A stretch of 48,159 nucleotides of DNA, taken from assembly GCA_017437745.1 (NCBI GenBank), contig JAFRYI010000002.1, positions 1-48,159 of the forward strand, read 5' to 3'. Position numbers and translations under genes: made by a program. Below, piece by piece: positions 25,623-33,721 of the stretch (the stretch's first letter is position 1; every line of letters starts with the position of its first letter). The notes under the pieces were generated by a model. That model saw only the letters and a list, made by a program, of their open reading frames with translations, searched no databases and was not told where the DNA came from. This stretch comes from Bacillota bacterium (GTDB taxonomy: Bacteria; Bacillota; Clostridia; Peptostreptococcales; Anaerovoracaceae).

Positions 25623-26630
25623 CTATGCCTGTGCCGATCTGGCGGCTTCGCGGGCCGCTCTCTTGGCTGCTCTCTTGTTGGCCTTCATCTTGTTCTTGGC
25701 GTTGAACTCGTCCTTAAGACGCGGGTCTATTACCGTGTACAGAAGGTCTATGAACAGCATTACTATGCTGAACACTACCGCCAGGAACGCAAGTCCGCCC
25801 TGTACCGCCGGCCAGTCGCGCCCGTTTATGGCGTTGAGCATGTACAAGCCTACGCCGTTTACGGAGAAGATGGACTCCGCTATGATGGAGCCTCCCAGAG
25901 AGGATGCTATCGTGTTGCCCAGCGTCGCGGCTACCGGGATCAGGGAGTTGCGCAGCGCGTGCTTGAATATTACCGCGCCTTCTTTCTGTCCTTTGGCCCT
26001 GGCAGTCCTTATGTAATCCTGACGGATGACTTCCAGCATGGAGGAACGCGTGGTCCTGGCGATCATTCCGACGTTCGCGATACCTACCATCGCTACCGGA
26101 AGGATCCAGCCCAGCGCTCCATTGCCGGTCGTGATCGCGGGCAGCAATTTAAGCTTTACCGAGAAGATCAGCATCATCATCAGCGCGAACCAGAATTGAG
26201 GCACTGAGACGCCGAACAAGGCGAATACCATCGTTGCGTTATCTATGGCCGAGTACTGTTTCACGGCCGCGACAACGCCCAAGGGTATTCCGATTATTAG
26301 TGCAACGAGCACCGCAAAGAACGTAAGTTTAAGGGTGTTCGGGAATTTCGAGAGTATCTCTGTCAAGACAGGCTGTCTGGTCTTGTAGGAATTGCCCAGG
26401 TCGCCCCTGGTAACGATCCCCCATACGTATCTTCCGTATCTTACTATGAACGGATCGTTAAGACCCATTTCTTCTTCCAGGGCCAGCTTGTCTTCTTCCG
26501 GCGCGTCGTAGCCGAGGATGGAATCCGCGACTCTGCCCGGCGCTACCGAACTCAGGAAGAATGCTATGAGCAGTACTCCCAGTATTACCGGGATCATCCA
26601 CAGCAGTCTGTTTATGATATACCTTACCAT
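25623..26630 (-). CDS. dppB: Oligopeptide/dipeptide ABC transporter permease (DppB/OppB-like)
   Basis: 335 aa, six membrane helices. The N-terminus MVRYIINRLLWMIPVILGVLLIAF and the coupling loop DYIRTARAKGQKEGAVIFKHALRNSLIPV are characteristic of DppB. A basic Ala/Lys/Arg-rich C-terminal tail (KMKANKRAAKRAAREAARSAQ) extends beyond the usual end and probably lies in the cytosol. CAGGAGC precedes the ATG. It is separated from dppA by 85 bases that contain a strong stem-loop. Confidence 0.94.
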   Translation of the reverse strand: MVRYIINRLLWMIPVILGVLLIAFFLSSVAPGRVADSILGYDAPEEDKLALEEEMGLNDPFIVRYGRYVWGIVTRGDLGNSYKTRQPVLTEILSKFPNTLKLTFFAVLVALIIGIPLGVVAAVKQYSAIDNATMVFALFGVSVPQFWFALMMMLIFSVKLKLLPAITTGNGALGWILPVAMVGIANVGMIARTTRSSMLEVIRQDYIRTARAKGQKEGAVIFKHALRNSLIPVAATLGNTIASSLGGSIIAESIFSVNGVGLYMLNAINGRDWPAVQGGLAFLAVVFSIVMLFIDLLYTVIDPRLKDEFNAKNKMKANKRAAKRAAREAARSAQA

Positions 26631-26657
26631 AATATGCTCCTGACTGTCGTTTAATAT

Positions 26658-26691
26658 GCATTGTCCGGGGCGTAGTCGCCCCGGGCAATGC
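26658..26691 (-). promoter_or_regulatory. Intercistronic stem-loop between dppA and dppB
   Basis: GCATTG-t-CCGGGGCG / CGCCCCGG-g-CAATGC with a four-base loop: 14 paired bases, one mismatch. No T-tract follows, so it is not a terminator. Such loops often stabilise the upstream part of the message, keeping the binding protein more abundant than the permeases. Confidence 0.7.
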
Positions 26692-26715
26692 GGAAAAATA
26701 AGGTTTGTTAGTTAC

Positions 26716-28293
26716 TTACTTGAAGCTGCACTTCGAGAAGTTGATGTCGCCTACCTCGGTAAGGATGAGACCCTGGAGCTTGCTGTTAGCGAATGCGAGT
26801 CTCTCATATACGTACAGAGGAATGGACGGAACCTGAGCGTTGATGATCTTTCTGAGTTCCTGATAGTAAGGAGTAGCTGCCTTCATGTCAGGTTCAGAGG
26901 TGATCTTGTCGAACAGAGCGGTAACTTCCGCGCCGCCGTTCCAGCCGGGGCCGCCGTTGAGGGCCTTATAGTCGAAATGCTCGCCGTCGTAGAACTTCAG
27001 CTGTTCGTACGGATTCGGGTTGGAGTTGTTGACTATCCATGCCTGCTTCTCACCGGTAGCCATGGTCTCGTAGAACGCGGACTGAGCTATCGGAGTAGGA
27101 ACTACGGTGATGCCTATCTCTGCCCACTGCTGCTGGATAAGAGGTACATATTCAGCGTGCTGCGGAGTGTAGTAGATCTCTACGGACGGGTTGGTTCCTG
27201 CGTACTTGGACTTGAGCATGTACTCCTTGGCCTTCGCAAGATCGAACTTGTAGAAGGACTCTGCCGGCTTCTCGTACATCGGGTTGCCGAGCGGCAGGAT
27301 GTCGTCGGAGTGCTGGCCGTATCCGCCAAGAGCTCTCTGGATGTTGGCGTCGTAGTTGAGCGCGAGAGCGCAGGCGATACGAACGTTTACATCATCGAAC
27401 GGTGCCTTCTGGGTGTTGGTGAACAGAGTGTGATGGTTGGTGGTGTGATAGTTGTAAACTGCAAGGTCCTTGTTTTCCTTGATAAGGCTTGCCTGAGCTT
27501 CGGAGGGCTCGAGAACGAGGTCTACGTTGCCTGCTTCCAGAGCTTCGGTACGGGCCTGAGCGTCCGCGATGGAGTAGATGATGATCTCATCGAAGTACGG
27601 CTCGCCGCCCCAGTACTTTTCGTTCTTCTCGAAGGTGATGGAAGAACCGGTCTCCCACTTAACGGGCTTGTACGGACCGGTGTAGCAGTTCGGCATGTTG
27701 CCGCCCTGGCCGTCCATCTTCTCAAGACCGCCGCCTGCCTCTACAGACTTCTGGACGATCATTCCGTAAGGAATGTTGGACAGAGTCGTCTGGATGAACG
27801 GGTCTACCTTCTTGAGAGCGAAGATGAGGTGGGTGTCGTCCTCTACTACGAAGTTGTCAACGTCGAAGTTGCCGTAGTATCTGGCGTGCTTTCCGGAATC
27901 GATCGCGGCCTTGACGGTGTACTTAACGTCGGACGCGGTGAACTTGTCACCGTTCCAGGAGTATACGTCGTCACGGAGCGTTACTCTGAAGTGAGTTCCG
28001 TCGATCGGCTCCCACTTGGTAGCGAGCATAGCGGTGGGGGTACCTGTGGTATAGTCATACTCGAACAGGCGGTCCATCATCAGCTCGTGTGCCGGAGTGT
28101 TTGCGCTTCCTACAGCGATGGATACGTGGCAAAGACCGTTCGGGTCTCCGCGGAATGCTACCTTAAGGACTTTCTTCTCAGCAACAGGTGCTTCGTTGCC
28201 GTTGTTAGCCGGGGTAGCGTTGTTGTTGCTTCCGCATGCCGCAAGGCCGAAGACCATTACGAGCACGAGAAGGATTGCTAAAACCTTTTTCAT
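26716..28293 (-). CDS. dppA: Oligopeptide ABC transporter substrate-binding lipoprotein (SBP family 5)
   Basis: 525 aa from the ATG at 28293 with GGAGG seven to eight bases upstream; the longer frame to 28344 lacks support. Signal peptide with lipobox LAAC (Cys20), then an Asn/Pro linker. The mature protein follows the SBP_bac_5 pattern: KVLKVAFRGDPNGLCHVSIAVGS at the start, LLATKWEP/LRDDVYSWNGDKFTASDVKYT, and YFDEIIIYSIADAQARTEALEAGNVDLVLEP. It captures peptides (or a similar ligand such as nickel chelates) outside the cell and delivers them to the DppBC permease. It is the first gene of the operon, read divergently from a PucR-type regulator. Confidence 0.94.
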   Translation of the reverse strand: MKKVLAILLVLVMVFGLAACGSNNNATPANNGNEAPVAEKKVLKVAFRGDPNGLCHVSIAVGSANTPAHELMMDRLFEYDYTTGTPTAMLATKWEPIDGTHFRVTLRDDVYSWNGDKFTASDVKYTVKAAIDSGKHARYYGNFDVDNFVVEDDTHLIFALKKVDPFIQTTLSNIPYGMIVQKSVEAGGGLEKMDGQGGNMPNCYTGPYKPVKWETGSSITFEKNEKYWGGEPYFDEIIIYSIADAQARTEALEAGNVDLVLEPSEAQASLIKENKDLAVYNYHTTNHHTLFTNTQKAPFDDVNVRIACALALNYDANIQRALGGYGQHSDDILPLGNPMYEKPAESFYKFDLAKAKEYMLKSKYAGTNPSVEIYYTPQHAEYVPLIQQQWAEIGITVVPTPIAQSAFYETMATGEKQAWIVNNSNPNPYEQLKFYDGEHFDYKALNGGPGWNGGAEVTALFDKITSEPDMKAATPYYQELRKIINAQVPSIPLYVYERLAFANSKLQGLILTEVGDINFSKCSFK

Positions 28294-28341
28294 AAAAAAA
28301 CCTCCTCTATGAAAACAAATGGTTTGTCGTTTAGATTTTAA

Positions 28342-28433
28342 CACAAATGCACCTATATTTTAGTGAAAACGGAATGTTCGTTAATTATATATCAAACTAT
28401 TGTTGTGCATTTTGCACAAAAGTATGTTATCAT
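28342..28433. promoter_or_regulatory. Divergent promoter/operator region between dppA and the PucR-type gene
   Basis: A perfect 7-base inverted repeat TTGTGCA-TTT-TGCACAA lies at 28403-28419. An extended -10 TGT-TATCAT (28425-28433) serves the plus-strand regulator, with the palindrome overlapping its -35 region. On the minus strand a TATAAT box is seen at about 28385-28390 and an extended -10, TGTTAAAAT, at about 28336-28344, both able to serve dppA. The palindrome is the best candidate site for the adjacent regulator. Confidence 0.5.
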
Positions 28434-28488
28434 TGATGAAGCAAACGACGAAAAACGCTATTGACATTGAAAACAGTGAGGTTCCGCG

Positions 28489-30039
28489 ATGTTTACGACA
28501 AGCATACTCAGCGCCGGTCTGGAAGGCCACACCTTAATGGACAACATGCCCGACCGGACTGACGAGTTCGAGACCCTGCGAATCATGGACGGCAGCTTCC
28601 CCCTGGATCCCGCCTACCTTAACATAGGCGAGGCGGAGGCGTTCTACGACGCGGCCCGCAAAGGATGGGACAAGGACCGTGTCTGCACCGTTGTAATAAC
28701 AGGCGGAAGCAGCGTCATGGACTACTATCTGGAGCAGCCCTCGCTGCACATGATAGTGACGGATCTGGCGCTGATACCCGTTGTAAATTCAATAAACGAG
28801 CTGGCTGACGAATACAGCAGGATGAGCTCCTTAAGGCGTCACCTGAGGAGTTCCGTATCCATATCCGACCCAGTAATAGAAGGCGCGGCGAAATCCATGA
28901 AGGCGGACATATTCTATCTGTCCAGCAGGCTCAGAGTCATATCCATGTGCAGGGAGATAAACTGCGAAGACTTCATGAGCCTGGAGGAAGGAGTGATCAT
29001 GGATCCCACCTACGCGGCGGATCTTAAGGACGAATGGACACACCGCGGGGACTACGTCGTCCGTATGACCCCTATCGAGTACGAAGGCATAATCCAGTCA
29101 TATTTAATCGTCGTTTTGCACAATAATTCCCGCGAGAAATTCAACTCCGACCTGCTGGAACTGCTGCGATCCAACATGGAGGACTTCACCAGGATCAGCT
29201 TCGCCGACAGGTCGCTGGCCAACGACAGATTCACCACTCTGGCCACGGACATAATCTCCGGAAAGATAAAGGATACGGAGACACTGCGCGAACGCACGGC
29301 CCGCACGCCGAACGTAATAAAGGGCCAGTTCTTCATGATACTCATAGAATGCGAGAAACTGACCGACCGCATGCCTTCGGAGATCATACCCATAGTTACC
29401 AACATACTGCGCAGCGTCTACCCCATCCAGTACGACAACAAGCTGGCGCTCCTGATACAGCGCGAAAAATACGAAAAGAACCTTATGTCCGAGCTTAGAC
29501 CGCTGGAGCACATACTGGAAGAATACAAGCTCTACGCCTGCGTGGGCAACATGGCCAGGAACCTGCTGTCGCTTAAGGCGGACTACGACAAGCTGTCCAA
29601 GTGCCTTATATTCGCCAGGACCTTCTGCCCGGATAAGAAAAAACGCGGATTCTTCGCCGAAGAATACGCGATGTACAATGTTGTCGACATATGCTGCAAC
29701 GCCGTATCCGACGAGTTCCACGCGGAGTACGTAAAGCTCTGCTGCCCCGGAGCCATAACCCTGCGTTACTACGACGACAAGAACGGCACCAACAACGCGC
29801 AGCTTCTGCGCGACTACCTGCTGAACGGCGAGAACCTTACGGAGACTGCCCAGCAGCACGGCATCCACCGCAACACCCTCACCTACCGTCTGGGCAAGAT
29901 ACGCGAGATGATAGGCGAAGACCTTAGCATGCCCATGATGCGCTTCAGGATGATGTTCTCCCTGGTGACTCTGGATTATCTGGACATGTACAGGAACAGG
30001 GATGTGCTCTACAACCCGAGCGAATCGGATATCAACTAG
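28489..30039 (+). CDS. PucR/CdaR-type transcriptional regulator
   Basis: 516 aa. The C-terminus (about 438-475) has the PucR-type helix-turn-helix LRDYLLNGENLTETAQQHGIHRNTLTYRLGKI, a near-textbook match for this family. The central region (about 200-420) resembles the GGDEF-like domain these regulators carry. The N-terminal part (1-150) is a sensory region I cannot name; it begins with TSILSAGLEGHTLMDN and contains VVITGGSSVMDYYLEQPSLHMIV. GAGGT precedes the ATG. It is divergent from the dpp operon, with a shared intergenic region holding a perfect palindrome, so it probably controls peptide uptake in response to an unknown ligand. A strong terminator follows. Confidence 0.9.
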   Translation: MFTTSILSAGLEGHTLMDNMPDRTDEFETLRIMDGSFPLDPAYLNIGEAEAFYDAARKGWDKDRVCTVVITGGSSVMDYYLEQPSLHMIVTDLALIPVVNSINELADEYSRMSSLRRHLRSSVSISDPVIEGAAKSMKADIFYLSSRLRVISMCREINCEDFMSLEEGVIMDPTYAADLKDEWTHRGDYVVRMTPIEYEGIIQSYLIVVLHNNSREKFNSDLLELLRSNMEDFTRISFADRSLANDRFTTLATDIISGKIKDTETLRERTARTPNVIKGQFFMILIECEKLTDRMPSEIIPIVTNILRSVYPIQYDNKLALLIQREKYEKNLMSELRPLEHILEEYKLYACVGNMARNLLSLKADYDKLSKCLIFARTFCPDKKKRGFFAEEYAMYNVVDICCNAVSDEFHAEYVKLCCPGAITLRYYDDKNGTNNAQLLRDYLLNGENLTETAQQHGIHRNTLTYRLGKIREMIGEDLSMPMMRFRMMFSLVTLDYLDMYRNRDVLYNPSESDIN

Positions 30040-30063
30040 CTCCGGCGTTTACATGCATCATAA

Positions 30064-30095
30064 AAGCTGCCCCGCGGGGCAGCTTGTCTTTTTAT
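30064..30095. terminator. Bidirectional terminator between the PucR-type gene and prmC
   Basis: AAGCTGCCCCGCGGGGCAGC continues to a perfect 22-base palindrome (30064-30085), with GTCTTTTT on the plus side and TTTTATG on the minus side, serving the convergent genes. Confidence 0.85.
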
Positions 30096-30937
30096 CTGCG
30101 GATGGCTCTGAGCATCCGGTCGTGACCTTCCAGATCCTTTATTATCCTCGCCTCCCGGTACGCGCCGGTCTGCGCGGCAAGATCGATCACCGCCGTTCCC
30201 TGATCGTGGCCTATCTCCATCAGGAGCATTCCCCCGGACTTAAGATGATCCGGGGCTTCTTTTATGATGCGCCTTATTATGTCCAGACCGTCCGCGCCGC
30301 CGTCCAGCGCCATGCGGGGCTCGTAGTCCTTTACTTCCCTGCTCAGCGTCGGTATGACCTCCGCGGGAATGTACGGAGGGTTGGTAAGAATTGCGTCGAA
30401 AGGTAGTTCGTCCTCCGGAATCGCGCAGAACAGGTCTCCGCGGAGCACCTTAACGTTTCCGTAAGGGCGCAGGTTTACGCGGGCAAGCATGAAAGCCTTC
30501 GGTGACAGCTCCGTCGCGACGACCTTTACGTCCGGGACGTTGGCGGCCACGGCAGCCGCTATGGCGCCGCTTCCGGTGCAAAGATCCATGGCCTTGGGGA
30601 ACGGTCTGTCCTTAAGGAAAGCAATGGCTTCCTCCGCAAGAAGCTCCGTCTCCGGCCTGGGGATCAGCACCCTTTCGTCCACGGCCAGATCTATGCCGTA
30701 GAAATCCGCGCTGCCCAGCACATATTGGATAGGTCTGCCCTTGCAACGCTCGTTTATGAGCGCGGCGGAAGCCAGAAGGACCTTGTCGTCCATCTCGTCG
30801 TCCGCGTGGGACACCAGAAAAGCCGGGCTGCAGGAGAGCACATGGCAGGCAAGCAGCCTTGCCTCCGTCTCCGCGCACTCCACACCGGCTTTCTTAAATA
30901 CCCGTATTATTTCTTCGAGAAATTCTTTTATAGTCAT
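30092..30937 (-). CDS. prmC: Release factor glutamine methyltransferase (PrmC/HemK)
   Basis: 281 aa. It methylates the glutamine of the GGQ motif in RF1 and RF2 using S-adenosylmethionine. The S-adenosylmethionine loop is DLCTGSGAIA (118-127), the substrate-Gln motif NPPY is at 186-189, and the N-terminal helical release-factor-binding domain is intact. It lies 54 bases after yqhQ; a GACCGGC/GCCGGTC stem-loop sits in that gap. Its substrate RF2 is encoded in this window at 10981-12109. The commonly adjacent prfA is absent. Confidence 0.95.
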   Translation of the reverse strand: MTIKEFLEEIIRVFKKAGVECAETEARLLACHVLSCSPAFLVSHADDEMDDKVLLASAALINERCKGRPIQYVLGSADFYGIDLAVDERVLIPRPETELLAEEAIAFLKDRPFPKAMDLCTGSGAIAAAVAANVPDVKVVATELSPKAFMLARVNLRPYGNVKVLRGDLFCAIPEDELPFDAILTNPPYIPAEVIPTLSREVKDYEPRMALDGGADGLDIIRRIIKEAPDHLKSGGMLLMEIGHDQGTAVIDLAAQTGAYREARIIKDLEGHDRMLRAIRR

Positions 30938-30991
30938 TATAAGTTAATGCATATCCGACCGGCGCTCCGGCGGCCGGTCAAGGCGCCGCGG

Positions 30992-32074
30992 CTATTTCTT
31001 CTGCTTAGACTCGATGTAATCCTGCGTCTCGGTCTCGTTCTTCACAAGGCTGCCGTCCTTCTTCACCACGCCCACCCAGTAATCGACCGGTACGGACGCG
31101 TTCTCGTGGGACGGAAGCACAGCGTTCACAGCGGCTATGGCGACCTCCAGCTGTTCGAGCGTCGGTTCGCAGGTCGTAAGCTTCTGCAGCATTATTCCCG
31201 GCATGCTCAGGATCTTTACCAGTCCGCTGTCGTGCCTTCCGGTAAACTGCAGCAGCTCGTACGAAAGCCCCGCTATGAACGGTATGCAGATCAGCCTGGT
31301 AAGTATCCTTACAAGCAGGTTGGGCCATCCGAACAGGCTGAACACCAGCAGCGCGATGATCATTACAAACATCATGAAACTGGTGCCGCAACGGGGGTGC
31401 AGAGTGTAGAAACTCTGCGCGTTCTGCGGCGTAAGCTCCAGACCGTTCTCGTAGCAGTGTATGGTCTTGTGCTCCGCGCCGTGATACTCGAAGGTGCGCC
31501 GCACGTCCGGTATCTTACGGACAGCCATGATGTATCCGATGAAGATGCATATCCTTATTATGCCTTCGATAAGGTTAAGGATTATTACGCTGTCGAGCCC
31601 TGCCTTCTTTATCAGGCCCAGGATGAACGTGGGCAGCAGTATGAACAGCGCTACCACAAGCACCAGCGCCAGAGCGACGCTCGTAAGTACAGCGCCCTTG
31701 GGGATCCCGTCGCTGTCCTTCGCGTCCTTTTTCGGCGCATCTTTACCAGCTTTCTTTTCGGATACGGCAGGCGTTTCCGTCTCTCCCGTCTCCCCTGCGC
31801 TTTCAAGCCTTTCCAGCACGTCCGCGCCGTACATAAGAACGGAGGTGCCTGTAACGAGAGAGCTTATGAAGCTTCCCACTCCGCGCACGATCGGTATCTT
31901 CTTCCACGAGCCGGGCTTCTTAAGCGGCTCCACGGTAAGGTGGATGTCTCCGTCCGGCTGCCTTATCGCTATCGCCAGCGAACGGCTTCCGCGCATCATA
32001 AGTCCTTCCAGTATGGCCTGGCCTCCCACCTTTGTGGGGCAGGCGTTTTTCATGAATATCCTGTTAAGATCCAT
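30992..32074 (-). CDS. yqhQ: DUF1385 / YqhQ-family membrane protein
   Basis: 360 aa. The N-terminal VGGQAILEGLMMRG and the central GAEHKTIHCYE...LHPRCGTSFMMFVMIIALLVFSL are the family's signatures; the conserved His and Cys residues hint at metal or cofactor binding. About four to five membrane helices lie between residues 130 and 270. The function is not settled in the literature I can recall; the gene is typically found between rho/rpmE and prmC/prfA, as here between rho and prmC. An acidic linker at about 95-120 differs from shorter homologues. Confidence 0.9.
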   Translation of the reverse strand: MDLNRIFMKNACPTKVGGQAILEGLMMRGSRSLAIAIRQPDGDIHLTVEPLKKPGSWKKIPIVRGVGSFISSLVTGTSVLMYGADVLERLESAGETGETETPAVSEKKAGKDAPKKDAKDSDGIPKGAVLTSVALALVLVVALFILLPTFILGLIKKAGLDSVIILNLIEGIIRICIFIGYIMAVRKIPDVRRTFEYHGAEHKTIHCYENGLELTPQNAQSFYTLHPRCGTSFMMFVMIIALLVFSLFGWPNLLVRILTRLICIPFIAGLSYELLQFTGRHDSGLVKILSMPGIMLQKLTTCEPTLEQLEVAIAAVNAVLPSHENASVPVDYWVGVVKKDGSLVKNETETQDYIESKQKK

Positions 32075-32125
32075 GTTCCGTAACTATCTGTTTCCGCAGA
32101 GCGCCGGACCGTCCGGCCGTCCGCT

Positions 32126-33703
32126 CTATATCCTCGTCTTAAGGAACCTCTGGATGAAGTCCCTGTTGCTCTTGGTATGCACAAGGTCGAAGACTATCTT
32201 CTCCGTAGCCTCTTCCACACCCCAGTCCGCGACCGCGCGGCGCATCAGCCATACGGCCTCCAGTTCCTCAGGCGACATGAGCATGTCTTCCCTTCTGGTG
32301 CCTGTCTTGTTGATGTTGATGGCCGGGAAGATGCGCTTCTCCTGGAGCCTTCTGTCCAGGTGCAGTTCCATGTTGCCGGTGCCCTTGAACTCCTCGAATA
32401 TCATGTCGTCCATGCGGCTTCCGGTCTCGATCAGGGCCGTCGCCAGTATGGTTATGCTTCCTCCCTCGCGGGTGTTGCGGGCCGCTCCGAAGAATTTCTT
32501 CGGCTTATACAGCGCCGCCGGATCCAGACCGCCGGACAGAGTCCTGCCCGAGGGCGGCTCCACAAGGTTGTACGCCCTGGCCAGCCTGGTTATGGAATCC
32601 ATCAGTATAACAACATCTTTGCCGTGCTCGCAGAGCCTCTCCGCGCGCTCCAGCACCATCTCCGCCACCTTTACGTGGTGCGAGGGCTGCTCGTCGAAGG
32701 TGGAGTAGATGACATCGCCCTTTATGGACTCCTTCATGTCCGTAACTTCCTCCGGACGCTCGTCTATGAGAAGAACTATAAGTTTAACATTCAGATCCTG
32801 TGCCTCTATGGCCTTGGCGATCTGCTTTAAAAGCGTGGTCTTTCCTGCTTTGGGGGGCGCCACTATGAGGCCTCTCTGGCCTTTGCCTATGGGCGCTACA
32901 AGATCCGTGAGCCTCATGGAAAGAGTACTGCTGCCCTTCTCCAGGCATATCCTCTCGTTTGGATATATGGGGGTAAGATCCGCGAAGTCCCTTCTTCGCT
33001 TCGCGGTGCCGGGCTCGTCCTCGTTGACGGTCCTGACGTACAGCAGCGCCCCGAAACGCTCGTCCGGGTTGGGCTTTCTGGCCACGCCGCAGATCTCGTC
33101 TCCGGTCTTAAGGTTGAAGCGCCTTATCTGCGTGGGCGAAACGTAAACGTCTCTGGAGGAAGTAAGGAAGTTATCGAAGCGCAGGAATCCGAAGCCGCCC
33201 TCGGCTATGTCCAGAATGCCTGTAACATCGTAGCGGTTGTCGTCCTTCTGTTTCTGCTCCCCGGCCTTTTCCGCGGGCTTGTTCTCCTCTGATTCGGCCG
33301 CCGACTCCTGTTCTTCCGGTCTTTCCTCGGCCCCGGGATCTTCTGCTATGATTGGCGCTTCGGTATCCGCCGCGGTTTCGTCAGCAACGGATCCGGCCGC
33401 GGGAGCAGGATCTTCGGCTTCGGCAGCCCTGCGCGGACGTCCGCGCTTCTTCGCGGGCTTTGCTTCTTCGGGAGCCTCCGGAGTCGTTCCTTCCCCGGTC
33501 TTTGCGTCCTGTTCCTTATCCGCAGGCTCCGCTTCCTTCTCGGTCTCTTCGACCGCGCCGCTAGCAACGGCCTCTTCATGCATGCGCGTAAAAACGTCCA
33601 GAAGCTCGGCTTTCTTCATCTTCGCGGCGCCCTCAATTTTAAGCGCAGCGGCGATCTCTCTGAGCTCCGCGACCTTCTTGCCTTTAAGAATGTCCAGTTC
33701 CAT
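32126..33703 (-). CDS. rho: Transcription termination factor Rho with long acidic N-terminal insertion
   Basis: 525 aa against about 420 for E. coli Rho. Residues 1-45 are the Rho_N helical domain. Residues about 50-155 are a low-complexity Glu/Ala/Pro-rich insertion that includes a KKRGRPRR AT-hook-like patch (85-92). An RNA-binding cold-shock-like domain follows at about 158-235 (GILDIAEGGFGFLRFDNFL). The ATPase core has Walker A PPKAGKTT (283-290), VLLIDERPEEVTDM and the lid/secondary RNA site GGLDPAALYKPKKFFGAARN. It terminates untranslated transcripts. Such insertions are known in some Actinobacteria and other phyla, where they increase RNA binding. Confidence 0.96.
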   Translation of the reverse strand: MELDILKGKKVAELREIAAALKIEGAAKMKKAELLDVFTRMHEEAVASGAVEETEKEAEPADKEQDAKTGEGTTPEAPEEAKPAKKRGRPRRAAEAEDPAPAAGSVADETAADTEAPIIAEDPGAEERPEEQESAAESEENKPAEKAGEQKQKDDNRYDVTGILDIAEGGFGFLRFDNFLTSSRDVYVSPTQIRRFNLKTGDEICGVARKPNPDERFGALLYVRTVNEDEPGTAKRRRDFADLTPIYPNERICLEKGSSTLSMRLTDLVAPIGKGQRGLIVAPPKAGKTTLLKQIAKAIEAQDLNVKLIVLLIDERPEEVTDMKESIKGDVIYSTFDEQPSHHVKVAEMVLERAERLCEHGKDVVILMDSITRLARAYNLVEPPSGRTLSGGLDPAALYKPKKFFGAARNTREGGSITILATALIETGSRMDDMIFEEFKGTGNMELHLDRRLQEKRIFPAININKTGTRREDMLMSPEELEAVWLMRRAVADWGVEEATEKIVFDLVHTKSNRDFIQRFLKTRI

Positions 33704-33721
33704 TAATGGTCTCCAGTAGAA

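Noticed and set aside
28294-28344. Possible longer start of the peptide-binding protein
   Set aside because: It would include the ribosome-binding site GGAGG as coding sequence; the lipoprotein signal begins at 28293.
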